From positions 1,860,001-1,924,000 of the forward strand of contig NZ_CP130713.1 of NCBI RefSeq assembly GCF_030553055.1: DNA of 64,000 nt, given 5' to 3'. The DNA is from Streptomyces sp. XD-27 (GTDB lineage Bacteria; Actinomycetota; Actinomycetes; Streptomycetales; Streptomycetaceae). The translations under genes and the position numbers were made by a program. Shown here one piece after another: positions 10,697-20,849 of this stretch. Under the pieces are notes generated by a model. It saw nothing but the letters and a program-made list of their open reading frames with translations, was not told where the DNA came from and searched no databases. Every line of letters starts with the position of its first letter. Within the stretch, counting starts at the first letter, position 1.

Positions 10697-12628
10697 GTGG
10701 ATACGACCCTCCAGGACCCCTTGGTCGGGCAGGTGCTCGACGGCCGGTACCGCGTCGAGGCGCGGATCGCGGCCGGTGGCATGGCCACGGTCTACCGGAC
10801 CGTGGACACCCGGCTGGACCGGGTGCTCGCCCTCAAGGTGATGCACCCCTCGCTCGCCGCCGACGCCGCCTTCGTCGAGCGCTTCATCCGCGAGGCCAAG
10901 TCCGTGGCCCGGCTCGCCCACCCCAACGTGGTGGGCGTCTACGACCAGGGGACCGACGGGACGTACGTCTATCTCGCGATGGAGTACGTCGCGGGGTGCA
11001 CCCTGCGGGACGTGCTGCGCGAGCGCGGCGCCCTGCAGCCGCGCGCCGCCCTGGACATCCTGGAGCCGGTGCTCGCCGCGCTCGGCGCCGCGCACCGCGC
11101 CGGGTTCGTGCACCGCGACATGAAGCCGGAGAACGTCCTGATCGGGGACGACGGCCGGGTCAAGGTCGCCGACTTCGGGCTCGCCCGCGCCGTCGACACC
11201 GCCACCAGCACCTCCACCGACTCGGTCATGGGCACCGTGTCCTACCTGGCCCCCGAGCAGATCGAGCACGGCACCGCCGACACCCGCGCGGACGTCTACG
11301 CCTGCGGCGTGGTCCTGTACGAGATGCTGACCGGCGCCAAGCCGCACGCGGGCGGCACCCCGGCGCAGGTCCTCTACCAGCACCTCCACGAGGACATCGC
11401 CGCGCCGTCCGCGGCGGTGCCGGGCCTCGCGCCCGCGCTGGACGGCCTGGTGGCGGGCGCCACGGCCCGCGACCCGCAGTCGCGCCCGGACGACGCGGTC
11501 GAGCTGCTGGGGCTGGCCCGGGCCGCCCGCGCCGAGCTCGCCGAGGCGCAGCTGGACCTCGTACCGCCGCGTGCGACCTCCGACACGCACGACAACTCCG
11601 AGGACCGTACGAGCGTCATCGCGCGCCCGGTGCCGATGGCGGCCGGGGCCGACGTGATGGAGCACACCAGCCGCCTGGAGCTGCCGCCGGAGCCGCCCGC
11701 CCCGGCCCGGCGGGGCAGGCGCGGCGCGGGGCGCGGGCTGCCGCCGCGCCCGCTGCTGACGATGGTCGCCGCCGTGCTGCTGCTCCTCGGCATCGGCGCG
11801 GGCGTGTGGTACATCAACTCCGGCCAGTTCACCAAGGTCCCCGGCGTGATCGACATGACCGAGGCCAAGGCGAAGCAGAAGCTGCGCGACGAGGGCCTGG
11901 AGGTCAAGGTCGTCCGGGAGTTCAGCGACGTCACGGAGCGGGGCAAGGTCATCGGCACCAAGCCCGCGGTCGGCTCCCGGATCCGCGACACCGGAACCGT
12001 GACGATCAAGGTCTCCAAGGGGCGGCCGCGGACCGATGTGCCCAACGTCGTCGGCATGCCCCTCAGCGAGGCGCGCAAGCAGCTTCAGGACGCGGGGCTG
12101 AGCGTCGGCACCGTGACCCGGGCGTTCAGCGACGAGACCCCGCAGAACCAGGTGCTCGCCACCGACCCGCGCGCGGGCACCACCCGCCGCCCGGGCACCG
12201 CCGTCGGCATCACCGTCAGCAAGGGCGAGAAGCTCGACGTCCCGGACGTGATCGGCGAGTCGGTGGCCGACGCCGAGTCGGACCTGCGGGACGCGGGCTT
12301 CAAGGTCGAGTACGCCGAGGAGCGGGTGTTCTCCCAGGAGGAGGCGGGCACGATCGCCAAGCAGTCGCCGTCGGAGGGCCCGGCCGCCAAGGGCGACACG
12401 ATCACGCTGAGCGTCTCCAAGGGCCCGCGGATGATCGAGGTGCCCGACGTCGAGGGTGAGAACGTCGACGACGCCAAGAAGACGCTGGAGGACCTGGGCT
12501 TCAAGGTGGAGGTGGACCGTCCGCTGCTGTTCCCCGGCGACGAGGTCAGCGGCCAGTCGGTGGAGGCGGGCGAGAAGGCCGCCGAGGGCAGCACGATCAC
12601 CATCGAGGTCGACGGTGGTGTCTTCTGA
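10697..12628 (+). CDS. PASTA-domain Ser/Thr protein kinase (PknB type)
   Basis: 643 aa from GTG. An N-terminal kinase domain (about residues 13-275) contains the glycine loop GGMATVYRTVD, ALKVM with the ATP-site lysine, HRDMKPEN (catalytic Asp141), DFG at 159-161 and the activation segment ending GTVSYLAPEQ. A juxtamembrane linker leads to one transmembrane helix at about 353-375 (MVAAVLLLLGIGAGVWYI). Four extracellular PASTA repeats follow at roughly 379-445, 447-512, 513-580 and 580-643, each with a V-P-x-V/D-x-G motif. Such kinases sense peptidoglycan fragments and regulate growth. No strong Shine-Dalgarno is seen; a TAGACT hexamer 8 bp before the GTG may mean a leaderless message. Confidence 0.95.
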   Translation: MDTTLQDPLVGQVLDGRYRVEARIAAGGMATVYRTVDTRLDRVLALKVMHPSLAADAAFVERFIREAKSVARLAHPNVVGVYDQGTDGTYVYLAMEYVAGCTLRDVLRERGALQPRAALDILEPVLAALGAAHRAGFVHRDMKPENVLIGDDGRVKVADFGLARAVDTATSTSTDSVMGTVSYLAPEQIEHGTADTRADVYACGVVLYEMLTGAKPHAGGTPAQVLYQHLHEDIAAPSAAVPGLAPALDGLVAGATARDPQSRPDDAVELLGLARAARAELAEAQLDLVPPRATSDTHDNSEDRTSVIARPVPMAAGADVMEHTSRLELPPEPPAPARRGRRGAGRGLPPRPLLTMVAAVLLLLGIGAGVWYINSGQFTKVPGVIDMTEAKAKQKLRDEGLEVKVVREFSDVTERGKVIGTKPAVGSRIRDTGTVTIKVSKGRPRTDVPNVVGMPLSEARKQLQDAGLSVGTVTRAFSDETPQNQVLATDPRAGTTRRPGTAVGITVSKGEKLDVPDVIGESVADAESDLRDAGFKVEYAEERVFSQEEAGTIAKQSPSEGPAAKGDTITLSVSKGPRMIEVPDVEGENVDDAKKTLEDLGFKVEVDRPLLFPGDEVSGQSVEAGEKAAEGSTITIEVDGGVF

Positions 12629-12673
12629 CCGGGGCCCGCCCGGGGCCGCGCCCGCAATCCGATCGGCTCCCAT

Positions 12674-13507
12674 GTGCCGGTGGCCGCCCGCGGCCTGGCC
12701 GGCACGGGGCTGTCGTACGCCGCCGACATCGGCGCCGAGACCGTGCAGGTCTTCGTCGCCAACCCGCGCGGCTGGGCGACCCCGCCCGGCAGCCCCGCCC
12801 AGGACGAGGAGTTCCGCGCCCGCTGCGCCGAGCGGTCGATCCCGGCGTACATCCACGCGCCGTACCTGATCAACTTCGGCTCGCACACCCCGGCCACGGC
12901 CGACAGCTCCGGCGTCTCGCTGCGCCACTCGCTGCGCCGCGGCCGGGCCATCGGCGCGCTGGGGGTCGTGGTGCACACCGGTTCCGCCACCGGAGGGCGG
13001 GATCGCGCCACCGCGCTGACCCAGGTCCGCTCGCTGCTGCTGCCGCTGCTGGACGAGCTGGACCACGACGACGACCCGTGGCTGCTGCTGGAGCCGACGG
13101 CCGGGCAGGGCGCGTCCCTGTGCTCGCTGGTGGCGGATCTCGGCCCGTACTTCGACGCGTTGGACCGCCACCCCAGGCTGGGTGTCTGCCTCGACACCTG
13201 CCACGCCTTCGCGGCGGGCCACGATCTCGCGGCGCCCGGCGGGATGAAGCAGACCCTCGACGAGCTGGTGTCGGTGGTGGGCGAGGGCCGGCTGAAACTG
13301 ATCCACGCCAACGACTCCAAGGACGTCGCCGGCGCCCGCAAGGACCGGCACGAGAACATCGGCGCGGGCCACATCGGAGCCGAGCCGTTCCGTGAGCTGT
13401 TCCGGCACCCGGCGACGGCGGGGGTGCCGCTGGTGATCGAGACGCCGGGCCCCAAGGAGCAGTACGCGGCCGACGTGGCCCGGCTCAAGGAGCTGCGCGA
13501 CGCCTGA
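12674..13507 (+). CDS. nfo: Deoxyribonuclease IV (AP endonuclease family 2), 5' end uncertain
   Basis: 277 aa from GTG 12674. TIM-barrel zinc endonuclease that nicks abasic sites. Visible metal-ligand blocks: YIHAPYLINFGS, GVVVHTGSATGG, LLLEPTAGQG, GVCLDTCHAFAAGHD, LKLIHANDSKD, HENIGAGHIG and LVIETPG. The codons just before this GTG read RNPIGSH, matching the family N-terminus, but no start codon lies between them and the kinase stop. A GTG at 12618, overlapping the kinase end, would give a full-length protein of about 296 aa if one base were added around the G/C runs at 12629-12655. The 5' end is therefore probably distorted by a missing base. Confidence 0.88.
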   Translation: MPVAARGLAGTGLSYAADIGAETVQVFVANPRGWATPPGSPAQDEEFRARCAERSIPAYIHAPYLINFGSHTPATADSSGVSLRHSLRRGRAIGALGVVVHTGSATGGRDRATALTQVRSLLLPLLDELDHDDDPWLLLEPTAGQGASLCSLVADLGPYFDALDRHPRLGVCLDTCHAFAAGHDLAAPGGMKQTLDELVSVVGEGRLKLIHANDSKDVAGARKDRHENIGAGHIGAEPFRELFRHPATAGVPLVIETPGPKEQYAADVARLKELRDA

Positions 13508-13543
13508 GGGCGACCGGGAAACGCGCGGGACGCGGCCGCCGGG

Positions 13544-14167
13544 TCACAGCTCGGGGCCGTCGCCCGGCTCCTCCTGGTACGAGTAGCGCTGCTCGCGCCA
13601 GGGGTCGCCGAGGTTGTGGTAGCCCCGCTCCTCCCAGAAGCCGCGGCGGTCGGCGGTCATGTACTCAACGCCCCGGACCCACTTCGGGCCCTTCCAGGCA
13701 TACAGGTGCGGGACGATCAGCCGCGCCGGGAACCCGTGCTCGGCGGTGAGCGGCTCACCGTCCTTGTGGGTGGCGAAAATCGTGCGCTCGCCGGTGAAGT
13801 CCGCCAGCCGCAGATTGGCGCTGTAGCCGTACTCCGCCCACACCATCACATGGGTGGCGGCGGGCGCGGGCGGGGCGAGTTCGAGGATCGTACGGGCGGC
13901 CACGCCGCCCCATTCCGCGCCCAGCATGCTGAACTTCGTGACGCAGTGCAGGTCGGCGACGACCGTGGTGTACGGCAGCGCGGAGAACTCGTCGTGCGTC
14001 CAGGTGTGCTTGTCCCCGTCGGCGGTGGCGCCGAAGACCCGGAACTCCCAGCGGTCCGGTTTGAACTTCGGGACCGGCCCGTAGTGCGTAACCGGCCAAC
14101 CGCGCTGCAGCCGCTGCCCCGGAGGCAGCTGTGCGAGCTCCCCCTCGCGGTGTTCCGACTGACCCAT
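13544..14167 (-). CDS. Sulfite oxidase-fold molybdopterin-dependent oxidoreductase
   Basis: 207 aa, the size of the compact soluble YedY/SUOX-fold proteins. Visible: a W-x-F-R-V-F-G-type N-terminal segment (DRWEFRVFGATADGDKHTW), the molybdenum-ligand cysteine in DLHCVTKFS, WGGVAARTIL, the GY-rich pterin-site region WAEYGYSANLRLADF, and HGFPARLIVPHLYAWKGPKWVRGVEY. No Tat signal or heme domain is present, so it is likely cytoplasmic; the substrate is unknown. It converges with the endonuclease gene and diverges from bfr. Confidence 0.9.
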   Translation of the reverse strand: MGQSEHREGELAQLPPGQRLQRGWPVTHYGPVPKFKPDRWEFRVFGATADGDKHTWTHDEFSALPYTTVVADLHCVTKFSMLGAEWGGVAARTILELAPPAPAATHVMVWAEYGYSANLRLADFTGERTIFATHKDGEPLTAEHGFPARLIVPHLYAWKGPKWVRGVEYMTADRRGFWEERGYHNLGDPWREQRYSYQEEPGDGPEL

Positions 14168-14366
14168 GGCTCCATGGTGTCAGACCGTGAGGGGTGGTCG
14201 TGACCAGCGCAGGCCAGGGAGAATCTTCCCTTGAGGGTGGCGGTGGGAGACGGGAGGGCGATTCGGGCAAGCCGTACTAAGCGTGAACTTACTGGACTCC
14301 CCGAGGGCGCGGTGCGACGATGCGCGCAATCTGCCGTTCCCCGCCTGGATTGGAAGGAGCCCCTCG

Positions 14367-14855
14367 ATGCAGGGCGACCCCGAGGTCATCGAGTTCCTCA
14401 ACGAGCAGCTGACCGGCGAGCTGACCGCGATCAACCAGTACTTCCTGCACGCCAAGATGCAGGAGAACCTGGGCTGGACCAAGCTCGCCGCCTACACCCG
14501 GCACGAGTCGTTCGACGAGATGAAGCACGCGGAGGTGCTCACCGACCGGATCCTGTTCCTGGACGGGCTGCCCAACTACCAGCGGCTCTTCCACGTCCGG
14601 ATCGGCCAGACCCTCACCGAGATGTTCCAGGCCGACCGGCAGGTCGAGGTGGAGGCGATCGACCGGCTCAAGCGCGGCATCGAGGTGATGCGCGCCAAGG
14701 GGGACATCACCTCGGCCAACATCTTCGAGAGCATCCTGGCGGACGAGGAGCACCACATCGACTACCTCGACACCCAGCTGGACCTCATCGAGAAGCTCGG
14801 CGAGCCGCTCTACATCGCCCAGCAGATCGAGCAGACGACCCCGAACGGCGGCTGA
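14367..14855 (+). CDS. bfr: Bacterioferritin
   Basis: 162 aa, the standard bacterioferritin length. All dinuclear ferroxidase ligands are present at canonical positions: E18, E51, H54, E94, E127, H130, with Y25 nearby, and M52, the heme-b ligand between subunits. It stores iron as a 24-mer. A GGAAGGAG ribosome binding site precedes the ATG. The frame is open further upstream, but the MQGDPEVIEFLNEQLT start is the family start. It converges with bfd, whose product releases iron from this store. Confidence 0.97.
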   Translation: MQGDPEVIEFLNEQLTGELTAINQYFLHAKMQENLGWTKLAAYTRHESFDEMKHAEVLTDRILFLDGLPNYQRLFHVRIGQTLTEMFQADRQVEVEAIDRLKRGIEVMRAKGDITSANIFESILADEEHHIDYLDTQLDLIEKLGEPLYIAQQIEQTTPNGG

Positions 14856-14876
14856 GGTCCGGGTCGGGCGCCTGGC

Positions 14877-15131
14877 TCAGGCGGCCCGGGAGGCGACCGG
14901 GACCGGGCCGGCCTCCGCGGCCAGCACCGCGGCGGCGGGCTCCCCCTGGTCGAGCAGTTCGCGGCGGGGGCACGCGCCCCGGCCGAGCAGCGCCTGGATC
15001 CGACGCACGCAGGAGCCGCAGTCCGTCCCCGCCTTGCACGCGCCGGCTATCTGCCGGGGGGTGCAGGCACCGGCAGACGCGTGCTCTTGCACCTGCTTCT
15101 CGGTGATGCCGAAGCATGAGCAGACGTACAC
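14877..15131 (-). CDS. Bacterioferritin-associated ferredoxin (Bfd-type [2Fe-2S])
   Basis: 84 aa from GTG 15131, with AGGAG about 8 bp upstream. Cluster ligands C4, C6, C38 and C41 (VYVCSCFG and TDCGSC) match the Bfd/(2Fe-2S)-binding domain, followed by a low-complexity Ala/Pro-rich tail of about 25 residues. Bfd reduces the bacterioferritin heme to mobilise stored iron. It converges with bfr with a 21-bp gap. An iron box 31 bp upstream indicates repression when iron is plentiful, the opposite of storage. Confidence 0.93.
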   Translation of the reverse strand: MYVCSCFGITEKQVQEHASAGACTPRQIAGACKAGTDCGSCVRRIQALLGRGACPRRELLDQGEPAAAVLAAEAGPVPVASRAA

Positions 15132-15161
15132 GCGGTGCTCCTGGATGGACCCGATGATCAG

Positions 15162-15180
15162 TAAGGTTACCCTCACCTTA
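15162..15180 (-). promoter_or_regulatory. Iron box (DmdR/IdeR operator) upstream of bfd
   Basis: The 19-bp sequence TAAGGTTACCCTCACCTTA is a near-perfect inverted repeat and closely matches the actinobacterial iron box consensus TTAGGTTAGGCTAACCTAA. It lies 31 bp upstream of the bfd GTG in the promoter region, consistent with Fe(II)-dependent repression. Confidence 0.88.
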
Positions 15181-15259
15181 CCCGCCCTGGCCGTCGGGCA
15201 AAAGTGCAAGAGGGCGCGGATCGCTGTGATCCGCGCCCCATCGCATGTCAGAGCAGCTC

Positions 15260-16764
<1,505 letters not shown>

Positions 16765-16778
<14 letters not shown>

Positions 16779-16834
16779 TCGCGCTTGCACTCAAGACACG
16801 CGAAGGCCGCCGAGGGGCGGCCTTCGGCGTTTTC
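16765..16834 (+). promoter_or_regulatory. Trp transcription attenuator (antiterminator/terminator switch)
   Basis: Terminator: GAAGGCCGCC (16802-16811), loop GAGG, GGCGGCCTTC (16816-16825), then GGCGTTTTC. Antiterminator: CGGCGGCC (16765-16772) inside the leader ORF pairs with GGCCGCCG (16805-16812), the 5' arm of the terminator. A ribosome stalled at the Trp codons leaves 16765-16772 free, so the antiterminator forms. A ribosome that reaches the stop at 16776 covers it and the terminator forms. Confidence 0.88.
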
Positions 16835-16875
16835 TTGCGCGGGCCGTTTCCCTCCTCCCGGAAGGAACCCCGCAC

Positions 16876-18885
16876 ATGCACCACGACACCGCCGCCGTCG
16901 TGCGACGGCTGCTCTCCGCCGACTGCCCGCCCTTCGCCCTGCTGCGTCGCCGCACGCCCGGTCACCCGGACGACGTCGTCGAGGTGCTGATCGGGCCGGT
17001 CGGCGAGGTGGAGCGGCTGGCCGACATCCCGCTGCCGACCGGCGCGCCCGCGGGCGAGGCGTCCCACGACGCCCTGGCGCTGATCCCGTTCCGACAGATC
17101 CGCGAGCGCGGCTTCGACGCGTACGACGACGGCACGCCGCTGGCCGTCCTGCGCCCCGAGGAGACGTACGAGCTGCCGCTGGCGGAGGTACTGGCGGAGC
17201 TGCCCGGCCACCGAGTGCGGGTGGAAGGCGGGGCGTTCGACGTGGGCGACGCGGAGTACGCCGAGATCGTCCGGCGGATCGTCGAGGACGAGATCGGCAC
17301 CGGCGAGGGCGCCAACTTCGTGATCCGGCGGACCTTCGAGGGCCGCATCCCCGGCTTCTCGGCGGCCGACGCGCTGGCGCTGTTCCGCCGGCTGCTGGCC
17401 GGCGAGCGCGGGGCCTACTGGACGTACGTGGTGCACCTGGGCGACCGGACGCTGGTCGGGGCCAGCCCGGAGGTCCATGTCCGGATGACCGGCAGGACCG
17501 TGGTGATGAACCCGATCAGCGGCACCTACCGCTATCCGCGCGACGGGGCGAGCGTGGCCGGGCTGCTGGAGTTCCTGCACGACCGCAAGGAGGTGGAGGA
17601 GCTGTCCATGGTCGTGGACGAGGAGCTGAAGATGATGTGCACCGTCGGCGACATGGGCGGGGTCGTCGTCGGCCCCCGGCTGAAGGAGATGGCGCACCTG
17701 GCGCACACCGAGTACGAGCTGCGCGGCCGGTCGTCGCTGGACGCGCGGGAGGTGCTGCGGGAGACGATGTTCGCGGCGACGGTCACCGGGTCGCCGGTGC
17801 AGAACGCGTGCCGGGTGATCGAGCGGTACGAGGCCGCGGGGCCGGACGGCGCGGGGCGGACCCAGGGCCGGGGCCGGGGCGGGGGCCCGCGCTACCGGGG
17901 TCGGGGCTACTACGCGGGCGCCCTGGCCCTGCTGGGCCGCGACGCGGGCGGCGCCCAGACCCTGGACTCGCCGATCCTGATCCGCACCGCCGACATCGAC
18001 GGCGACGGCCGGCTGCGGGTGCCGGTCGGCGCGACGCTGGTGCGCCACTCCGATCCGTACGGCGAGGTCGCCGAGACGCACGCCAAGGCCGCGGGGGTGC
18101 TCGCCGCGCTGGGCGTGGCGGACGTCCCGGCGCGGCCCGCCCGGCCGACGACGGCCCCGCTCGCCGACGACCCGCGGGTCCAGGCCGCGCTGGCCGCCCG
18201 GCGCGCGGACCTGGCTCCGTTCTGGCTGCGGATGCGGACGCCCGACGCGTCCGACGCGCCCGGGGCGGCTGGGGCCGCTGGGGCGTCCGGTCGGCTGTCG
18301 GGGCACGCGCTGGTGGTGGACGGCGAGGACACGTTCACCGCGATGCTGGCGCATCTGCTGCGCGCGTCGGGGCTGGCGGTGACGGTACGGCGGTTCGACG
18401 AGCCGGGCCTGCGGGAGGCGGCGCCGGCGCACCGGGGACCGGTGGTGCTGGGGCCGGGACCGGGCGATCCGGCGCAGGCCGGGGACCCGAAGATGCGGCT
18501 GCTGCGGGGGCTCGCGGCGGAGCTGGTGCGCGGGCACCGGCACGGTCTGCTGGGGGTGTGCCTGGGGCACGAGCTGATCGCGGCGGAGCTGGGCCTCGAC
18601 ATCGTCCGCAAGGACGTGCCGTTCCAGGGGGCGCAGGAGCGGATCGACTTCTTCGGGCGGGAGGAGGTCGTGGGTTTCTACAACACGTTCACGGCTCGGT
18701 GCGACGAGGGTGCGGCGGGTGAGCTGGCCCTGCACGGGGTCGAAGTGAGCCGGGACGCGGTGACGGGCGACGTCCACGCCCTGCGGGGCCCGGGGTTCGC
18801 GGGCGTCCAGTTCCACCCCGAGTCGGTCCTGACACTCGACGGCGCGTCGATCGTGTCGGAGCTCCTCGCGGCCGTACGCGTCTGA
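16876..18885 (+). CDS. trpE: Anthranilate synthase, fused TrpE-TrpG (PhzE-like architecture)
   Basis: 669 aa. Residues about 1-430 form the chorismate-binding TrpE part (RIVEDEIGTGEGANFVIRRT, LVGASPEVHVRM, MNPISGTYRYP, EELKMMCTVGDMGGVVVGPRL, TVTGSPVQNACRVIERYE). After an Ala/Pro-rich linker, residues about 480-669 form the glutamine amidotransferase part with nucleophile Cys in GVCLGHELIA and the His-Glu of VQFHPES. It converts chorismate and glutamine to anthranilate. A short Gly/Arg-rich insert (GRTQGRGRGGGPRYRGRG) interrupts the TrpE part near residue 330. Control by the upstream Trp-codon attenuator points to primary tryptophan synthesis rather than a phenazine-type pathway. Confidence 0.94.
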   Translation: MHHDTAAVVRRLLSADCPPFALLRRRTPGHPDDVVEVLIGPVGEVERLADIPLPTGAPAGEASHDALALIPFRQIRERGFDAYDDGTPLAVLRPEETYELPLAEVLAELPGHRVRVEGGAFDVGDAEYAEIVRRIVEDEIGTGEGANFVIRRTFEGRIPGFSAADALALFRRLLAGERGAYWTYVVHLGDRTLVGASPEVHVRMTGRTVVMNPISGTYRYPRDGASVAGLLEFLHDRKEVEELSMVVDEELKMMCTVGDMGGVVVGPRLKEMAHLAHTEYELRGRSSLDAREVLRETMFAATVTGSPVQNACRVIERYEAAGPDGAGRTQGRGRGGGPRYRGRGYYAGALALLGRDAGGAQTLDSPILIRTADIDGDGRLRVPVGATLVRHSDPYGEVAETHAKAAGVLAALGVADVPARPARPTTAPLADDPRVQAALAARRADLAPFWLRMRTPDASDAPGAAGAAGASGRLSGHALVVDGEDTFTAMLAHLLRASGLAVTVRRFDEPGLREAAPAHRGPVVLGPGPGDPAQAGDPKMRLLRGLAAELVRGHRHGLLGVCLGHELIAAELGLDIVRKDVPFQGAQERIDFFGREEVVGFYNTFTARCDEGAAGELALHGVEVSRDAVTGDVHALRGPGFAGVQFHPESVLTLDGASIVSELLAAVRV

Positions 18886-18893
18886 CCAACAGG

Positions 18894-18934
18894 TTGTGGG
18901 CAGTCGTCCGCCCCTGGCGGACGACTGCCCACAA
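18894..18934. terminator. Perfect 19-bp hairpin between convergent genes
   Basis: TTGTGGGCAGTCGTCCGCC (18894-18912), loop CCT, then its exact reverse complement (18916-18934). It lies between the anthranilate synthase stop and the pfkA 3' end, so it can terminate both transcripts. Confidence 0.85.
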
Positions 18935-18965
18935 ACCGGTGAGGTGGTGACCGGGACCGCGGCGA

Positions 18966-19993
18966 TCAGCCGAAGAAGACGCCGGCTTCGGCGTACAAGG
19001 ACGGGTCCACCGTCTTCAGCGTCGCCGTGGCGTCCCCAGCGGCACCCGGACGATGTCCGTCCCCCGCAGCGCGACCATCATCCCGAAGTCCTCGTCCCGC
19101 ACGGCGTCGATCGCGTGCAGCCCGAAGCGCGTGGCCAGCCAGCGGTCGAAGGCACTGGGGGTGCCGCCGCGCTGGACGTGGCCCAGGACCGTCGTCCGGG
19201 CCTCCTTGCCCGTGCGCTTCTCGATCTCCTTCGCCAGCCACTCGCCGATGCCGGAGAGCCGGACGTGGCCGAAGGAGTCGAGGGTCTCGTCCTTCAGGAC
19301 CGCGTCGCCGTCCTTGGGCATGGCGCCCTCGGCGACGACCACGATCGGCGCGTACCGGATCTTGAACCGCGAGCTCACCCAGGCGCAGATCTGGTCGACG
19401 TCGAAGCGCTGCTCGGGGATGAGGATGACGTTGGCGCCGCCGGCCAGACCCGAGTGCAGGGCGATCCATCCGGCGTGCCGGCCCATCACCTCCACCACCA
19501 GGACGCGCATGTGCGACTCGGCGGTGGTGTGCAGGCGGTCGATGGCCTCGGTGGCGATGTTGACGGCCGTGTCGAAGCCGAAGGTGTAGTCCGTGGCGGA
19601 CAGGTCGTTGTCGATGGTCTTGGGGACGCCGACGCAGCGGACCCCGTACTCGTCGCTGAGCCGCGCCGCGACGCCGAGCGTGTCCTCGCCACCGATCGCG
19701 ATGAGCGCGTCCACCTCGTGCTTGGCGAGGTTCTCCTTGATCCGGCGGATGCCGTCCTCGACCTTGAGGGGGTTGGTCCGCGACGATCCCAGGATCGTGC
19801 CGCCGCGCGGCAGGATGCCGCGCACCGCCTGGATGTCGAGGGTCACGGTGTCGCCTTCGAGGGGACCGCGCCAGCCGTCCCGGAAGCCGGTGAAGCCGTA
19901 GCCGTACTCCTGCACGCCCTTGCGGACCGCGGCACGGATGACCGCGTTGAGCCCGGGGCAGTCACCGCCGCCGGTCAGTACTCCGACCCGCAT
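18966..19993 (-). pseudogene. pfkA: ATP-dependent 6-phosphofructokinase, frameshifted near 3' end
   Basis: It starts MRVGVLTGGGDCPGLNAVIR with the nucleotide-site GGGD; also visible are ILPRGGTILGSSRTNP, IGGEDTLGVA, VPKTIDNDLSATDYTFGFDTAV, VEVMGRHAGWIAL and the substrate-loop HVQRGGTPSAFDR. The motifs fit actinobacterial phosphofructokinase. The uninterrupted frame ends early at GTPRRR, but the expected tail (DATATLKTVDPSLYAEAGVFFG) continues in the neighbouring frame. Adding one C to the run at 19034-19037 (a G in the coding sense) gives one ORF of 342 aa, the normal length. A central glycolytic gene is unlikely to be truncated, so a missing base in the sequence is the better explanation. 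Confidence 0.88.
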
Positions 19994-20004
19994 CGCATCT
20001 TCCC

Positions 20005-20047
20005 TTCTCCCGTGAGGACCTTCTCCCGTGAGGACCCGATTCGGGTC
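20005..20047 (-). promoter_or_regulatory. pfkA leader: 16-bp tandem duplication and palindrome
   Basis: TTCTCCCGTGAGGACC occurs twice in direct succession (20005-20020, 20021-20036). A 15-bp palindrome, GACCCGA-T-TCGGGTC, follows at 20033-20047. Both lie 12-54 bp upstream of the pfkA ATG; one repeat edge contributes to the purine-rich ribosome binding site. The palindrome is a candidate operator. Confidence 0.55.
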
Positions 20048-20147
20048 ACGCTAACGGTGATCCAGGTCACACGGGATGGGGTGGAAGGTGAATTCCGGCG
20101 GCGGTCAAGGGAGTTGCGCGGAGGGGTTCACCCGGAAGAGGAGTGGT

Positions 20148-20846
20148 TCACTCGGAGGAGTCGAGGCCGCGCTCGATCGCGTACCGCACCAGCTCCACTC
20201 GGTTGTGCAACTGGAGTTTGCCCAGGGTGTTCTGCACGTGGTTCTGCACGGTCCGGTGCGAGATGACCAGCCGCTCGGCGATCTGCTTGTACGACAGCCC
20301 CTTGGCGACCAGCCGCAGCACCTCGGTCTCCCGCTCGGTCAGCTGGGGCACGGCGGGCTCGCCGGGGGTGGCGGTGGCGGCTGCGGGGCGGCCGGCCAGC
20401 CGCCGGTACTCGCCGAGGACCAGACCGGCCAGGCCCGGGGTGAACACCGCGTCGCCGGCGGCCGTCCGGCGCACCGCGTCCAGGAGCTCCTCCGTACTGG
20501 CCGACTTCAGCAGATAGCCGGTGGCGCCGGACTTCACCGCCTCCAGGACGTCGGCGTGCTCGCCGCTCGCGGAGAGCACCAGCACCCGCAGGCCGGGGTC
20601 GGCGGCCACCAGTTCCTTGCAGACCTGGACGCCGGGCAGCCCGGGGAGGTTGAGGTCGAGGACGAGGACGTCGGGCTCGGCGGCCTTGGCCCGGCGTACC
20701 GCCTGCGGGCCGTCACCGGCCGTGGCCACCACGTCGAACCCCGCCTCGGCCAGGTCGCGGGCGACCGCGTCCCGCCACATGGGGTGGTCGTCGACCACCA
20801 TCACCGTCACGGCCCGGTCGGTCCGGTCCTCCGGTGTACCGCTCAT
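20148..20846 (-). CDS. NarL/LuxR-family response regulator
   Basis: 232 aa. The receiver domain occupies residues about 14-130 (VMVVDDHPMWRDAV with the acidic pair, VLVLDLNLPG with the phosphorylated Asp, LVLSASG, GYLLKSAS with the conserved Lys). A linker with Ala/Thr/Pro leads to the C-terminal LuxR HTH (LTERETEVLRLVAKGLSYKQIAERLVISHRTVQNHVQNTLGKL). The cognate histidine kinase lies immediately upstream with a 3-bp gap. Signal and target genes are unknown. Confidence 0.95.
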   Translation of the reverse strand: MSGTPEDRTDRAVTVMVVDDHPMWRDAVARDLAEAGFDVVATAGDGPQAVRRAKAAEPDVLVLDLNLPGLPGVQVCKELVAADPGLRVLVLSASGEHADVLEAVKSGATGYLLKSASTEELLDAVRRTAAGDAVFTPGLAGLVLGEYRRLAGRPAAATATPGEPAVPQLTERETEVLRLVAKGLSYKQIAERLVISHRTVQNHVQNTLGKLQLHNRVELVRYAIERGLDSSE

Positions 20847-20849
20847 CGC

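Noticed and set aside
10619..13408. 929-codon minus-strand open frame across the kinase and endonuclease
   Set aside because: It is the antisense shadow of the kinase; no recognisable protein content and no ribosome binding site.
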